Positions 7,397 to 8,397 of a stretch of DNA of 8,397 bases are shown here, piece by piece. The translations under genes and the position numbers were made by a program. The stretch is from an uncultured Lachnospiraceae bacterium. GTDB lineage: Bacteria > Bacillota_A > Clostridia > Lachnospirales > Lachnospiraceae. The stretch lies in assembly GCA_900555005.1 (NCBI GenBank), contig USJM01000070.1, positions 1 to 8,397 on the forward strand. Reading direction: 5' to 3'. Position 1 is the stretch's first letter, and every line of letters begins with the position of its first letter. Below the pieces are notes generated by a model. The model worked only from the letters and a program-made list of their open reading frames with translations, did no database searches and was not told where the DNA came from.

Positions 7397-7421
7397 TTTA
7401 CATGGTTGCCAATTTATATGG
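7394..7421 (-). promoter_or_regulatory. Paired half-sites upstream of the DUF5107 promoter (AraC-type activator site?)
   Basis: On the minus strand CCATATAAATTG (7421-7410) and CCATGTAAATTG (7405-7394) agree at 11 of 12 positions with a 16-bp period. The nearer copy overlaps the -35. They resemble the CCATAAAATTG pair at the importer promoter, allowing one inserted base. The adjacent AraC-type protein is the obvious candidate ligand, by inference. Confidence 0.5.
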
Positions 7422-7426
7422 ATTAA

Positions 7427-7454
7427 TTGCTCTGATACATGTATGTGATATACT
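7427..7454 (+). promoter_or_regulatory. Putative promoter of the AraC-family regulator gene
   Basis: TATACT at 7449-7454 is a good -10, preceded by TG one base upstream (TGA-TATACT), an extended -10. A weak -35 TTGCTC sits at 7427-7432, 16 nt upstream. The spacer contains the perfect palindrome ATACATGTAT (7435-7444). The start codon is about 25 nt downstream of the expected transcription start. Confidence 0.6.
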
Positions 7455-7485
7455 GGCACTATGAATACTACGGGGAGGGAAAAAT

Positions 7486-8337
7486 ATGCTGTCCAATGAG
7501 CCGAAAGTCCAGCCTGGTTCCGACTATTATCTCTATACTGCTTCTCTCACAGCGCGGGAGCTGCTGCTATATCCCTCGATCGTGGGACACTTTACCTATG
7601 CACCCGGTTATTTAATTCACCGGCAGCATTTTGATAATTTTCTGGTTATGCTCATTGAGGACGGAATCTGTGACATCCTTCTTCATGGGAATCAGCCGAT
7701 GACCGCACGTCGAGGCGACGTTGTCCTGATCGATTGTTATGCCGAGCATCAGTATGGGACACAAAAAGGGTTTTCCTGCCTCTGGATGCACTTTGACGGC
7801 AGGATGGCTCGAAGCTGGTATGAACACATCACCAGTCGTTTTGGAAATGTCATTCGCACACCATCAGGACAATCGGTCTCCTACCATCTTGGTCAGATCT
7901 ACAGACTCTTCCAGAGCGGAAAGCCTGCCAAGGAACCTCGGATGTCCACAGAAATTGAGCTGATTCTGGCCGCCCTTCTGGACTGTGGACAGGCTGCGCA
8001 GTCTGAACAGGCTGGTGGCGTGCAGAATGCAATTGCCTATATCAGTGCTCATTTTTCAGAACCCCTGCAGCTTCAGACGCTTGCCGATCAGTGTTCCCTG
8101 AGCCCCTACTACTTCTCACGCCTCTTTTCAAAAGAAACCGGCATGACTCCCCACCAGTACATTCTTGAAACACGAATCGCTTCCGCGCGATATTATCTGT
8201 CCACAACAAACCTTTCCGTGAAAGAAATTGCTTATCTGACTGGTTTTACGGACGAGAGCAGTTTCTGCTCCACATTCCGGAAACGTGAAGGTGAAACACC
8301 CAGTTCCTATCGAAATTCTCAGAGTGCATCACATTGA
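7486..8337 (+). CDS. AraC-family transcriptional regulator with N-terminal cupin sensing domain
   Basis: A 283-aa DNA-binding regulator, probably activating the divergent DUF5107 unit and the importer in response to a sugar. The start at 7486 is supported by GGGGAGGG (7472-7479). Residues about 35-105 form the ligand-binding cupin, with features such as HRQHFDNFLVMLIEDG (45-60) and RRGDVVLIDCYAEHQYG (75-91). The C-terminal double helix-turn-helix spans about 180-277: LQTLADQCSLSPYYFSRLF (196-214) is the first, and LSVKEIAYLTGFTDESSF (243-260) is the second, followed by the signature CSTFRKREGETPSSYR (261-276). Length is typical for the family (280-300 aa). It is the only transcription factor visible here. 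The family is certain; the inducer is not known. Confidence 0.95.
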   Translation: MLSNEPKVQPGSDYYLYTASLTARELLLYPSIVGHFTYAPGYLIHRQHFDNFLVMLIEDGICDILLHGNQPMTARRGDVVLIDCYAEHQYGTQKGFSCLWMHFDGRMARSWYEHITSRFGNVIRTPSGQSVSYHLGQIYRLFQSGKPAKEPRMSTEIELILAALLDCGQAAQSEQAGGVQNAIAYISAHFSEPLQLQTLADQCSLSPYYFSRLFSKETGMTPHQYILETRIASARYYLSTTNLSVKEIAYLTGFTDESSFCSTFRKREGETPSSYRNSQSASH

Positions 8338-8356
8338 TCTATGAATGAAAGAGGCC

Positions 8357-8372
8357 GGGGGCCGCCGCCCCC
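8357..8372 (+). terminator. Truncated GC-rich hairpin, probable terminator of the regulator gene
   Basis: Twenty bases after the regulator stop, GGGGGC (8357-8362) and GCCCCC (8367-8372) form a perfect stem with a CGCC loop. The bases just before it, AAAGAGGCC (8348-8356), would be the lower left arm of a longer A-flanked terminator, but the expected GGCCTCTTT on the right is replaced by unbroken C. I read this as a terminator whose right arm was lost at the contig end. Confidence 0.5.
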
Positions 8373-8397
8373 CCCCCCCCCCCCCCCCCCCCCCCCC
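8368..8397. other. 30-base poly-C run at the window end, likely assembly artefact
   Basis: The final 30 bases are C only. The run starts within the right arm of the GC-rich hairpin. Such tails are typical of poly-G reads from two-colour sequencing that stalled in a strong hairpin. It should not be read as biological sequence. Confidence 0.8.

Larger units (their letters stand above)
7336..7434 (+). repeat. 11-bp direct repeat TAATTGCTCTG spanning the divergent promoter region
   Basis: Perfect copies of TAATTGCTCTG occur at 7336-7346 and 7424-7434, 88 bp apart. The right copy overlaps the -35 of the regulator gene; the left copy lies downstream of the proposed DUF5107 promoter. The placement would suit autoregulation by looping as in the classical AraC system, but the sequence is partly AT-rich and the function is not shown. 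Confidence 0.4.

Noticed and set aside
1..8397. CRISPR array, tRNA, rRNA, insertion sequence or phage genes
   Set aside because: No regularly spaced repeats, RNA-gene signatures, transposase or integrase sequences were seen on either strand.

Overview
The window looks like one end of a contig from a low-to-mid GC Gram-positive bacterium, most likely a gut- or rumen-type Clostridia (Lachnospiraceae-like). I infer this from the strong AGGAGG-type ribosome binding sites, the style of the sugar ABC transporter proteins, a DUF5107/TPR protein and the AraC-type regulator. The assignment rests on recognition, not a search.

Layout. Almost everything lies on the minus strand, read from right to left. 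At the right (7486-8337, plus strand) is an AraC-family regulator. It is divergent from a two-gene minus-strand unit: a 1093-aa DUF5107/TPR protein (4024-7305) and, 33 bp later, a small cupin of the ureidoglycolate lyase (AllA) type (3571-3990). A gap of about 440 bp follows (3129-3570) with the richest regulatory signals in the window: two AraC-like direct-repeat half-sites, a TTGACA promoter and two near-identical palindromic operators. It is followed by a CUT1-type carbohydrate importer: binding protein (1860-3128), a MalF-type permease (763-1727, broken by one frameshift) and a MalG-type permease (1-766, running off the left edge). The permeases overlap by ATGA. The 132-bp gap between binding protein and permeases holds two diverged copies of a hairpin repeat.

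How it works together (inference). The importer brings in a sugar or small oligosaccharide, using an ATPase encoded elsewhere (none is visible, as is common for CUT1 systems in Firmicutes). The cytoplasmic DUF5107/TPR protein and the AllA-like cupin would act on the imported compound. The AraC-type protein probably senses it and activates both minus-strand promoters, because similar paired half-sites lie just upstream of both -35 boxes. The pair of palindromes just downstream of the importer promoter suggests a second regulator, a repressor not encoded here. The substrate cannot be named from the sequence.

Quality cautions. The last 30 bases are pure C, beginning inside what looks like a GC-rich terminator hairpin, and are probably an assembly or sequencing artefact. 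The permease frameshift lies in a 6-base homopolymer and may also be an error.
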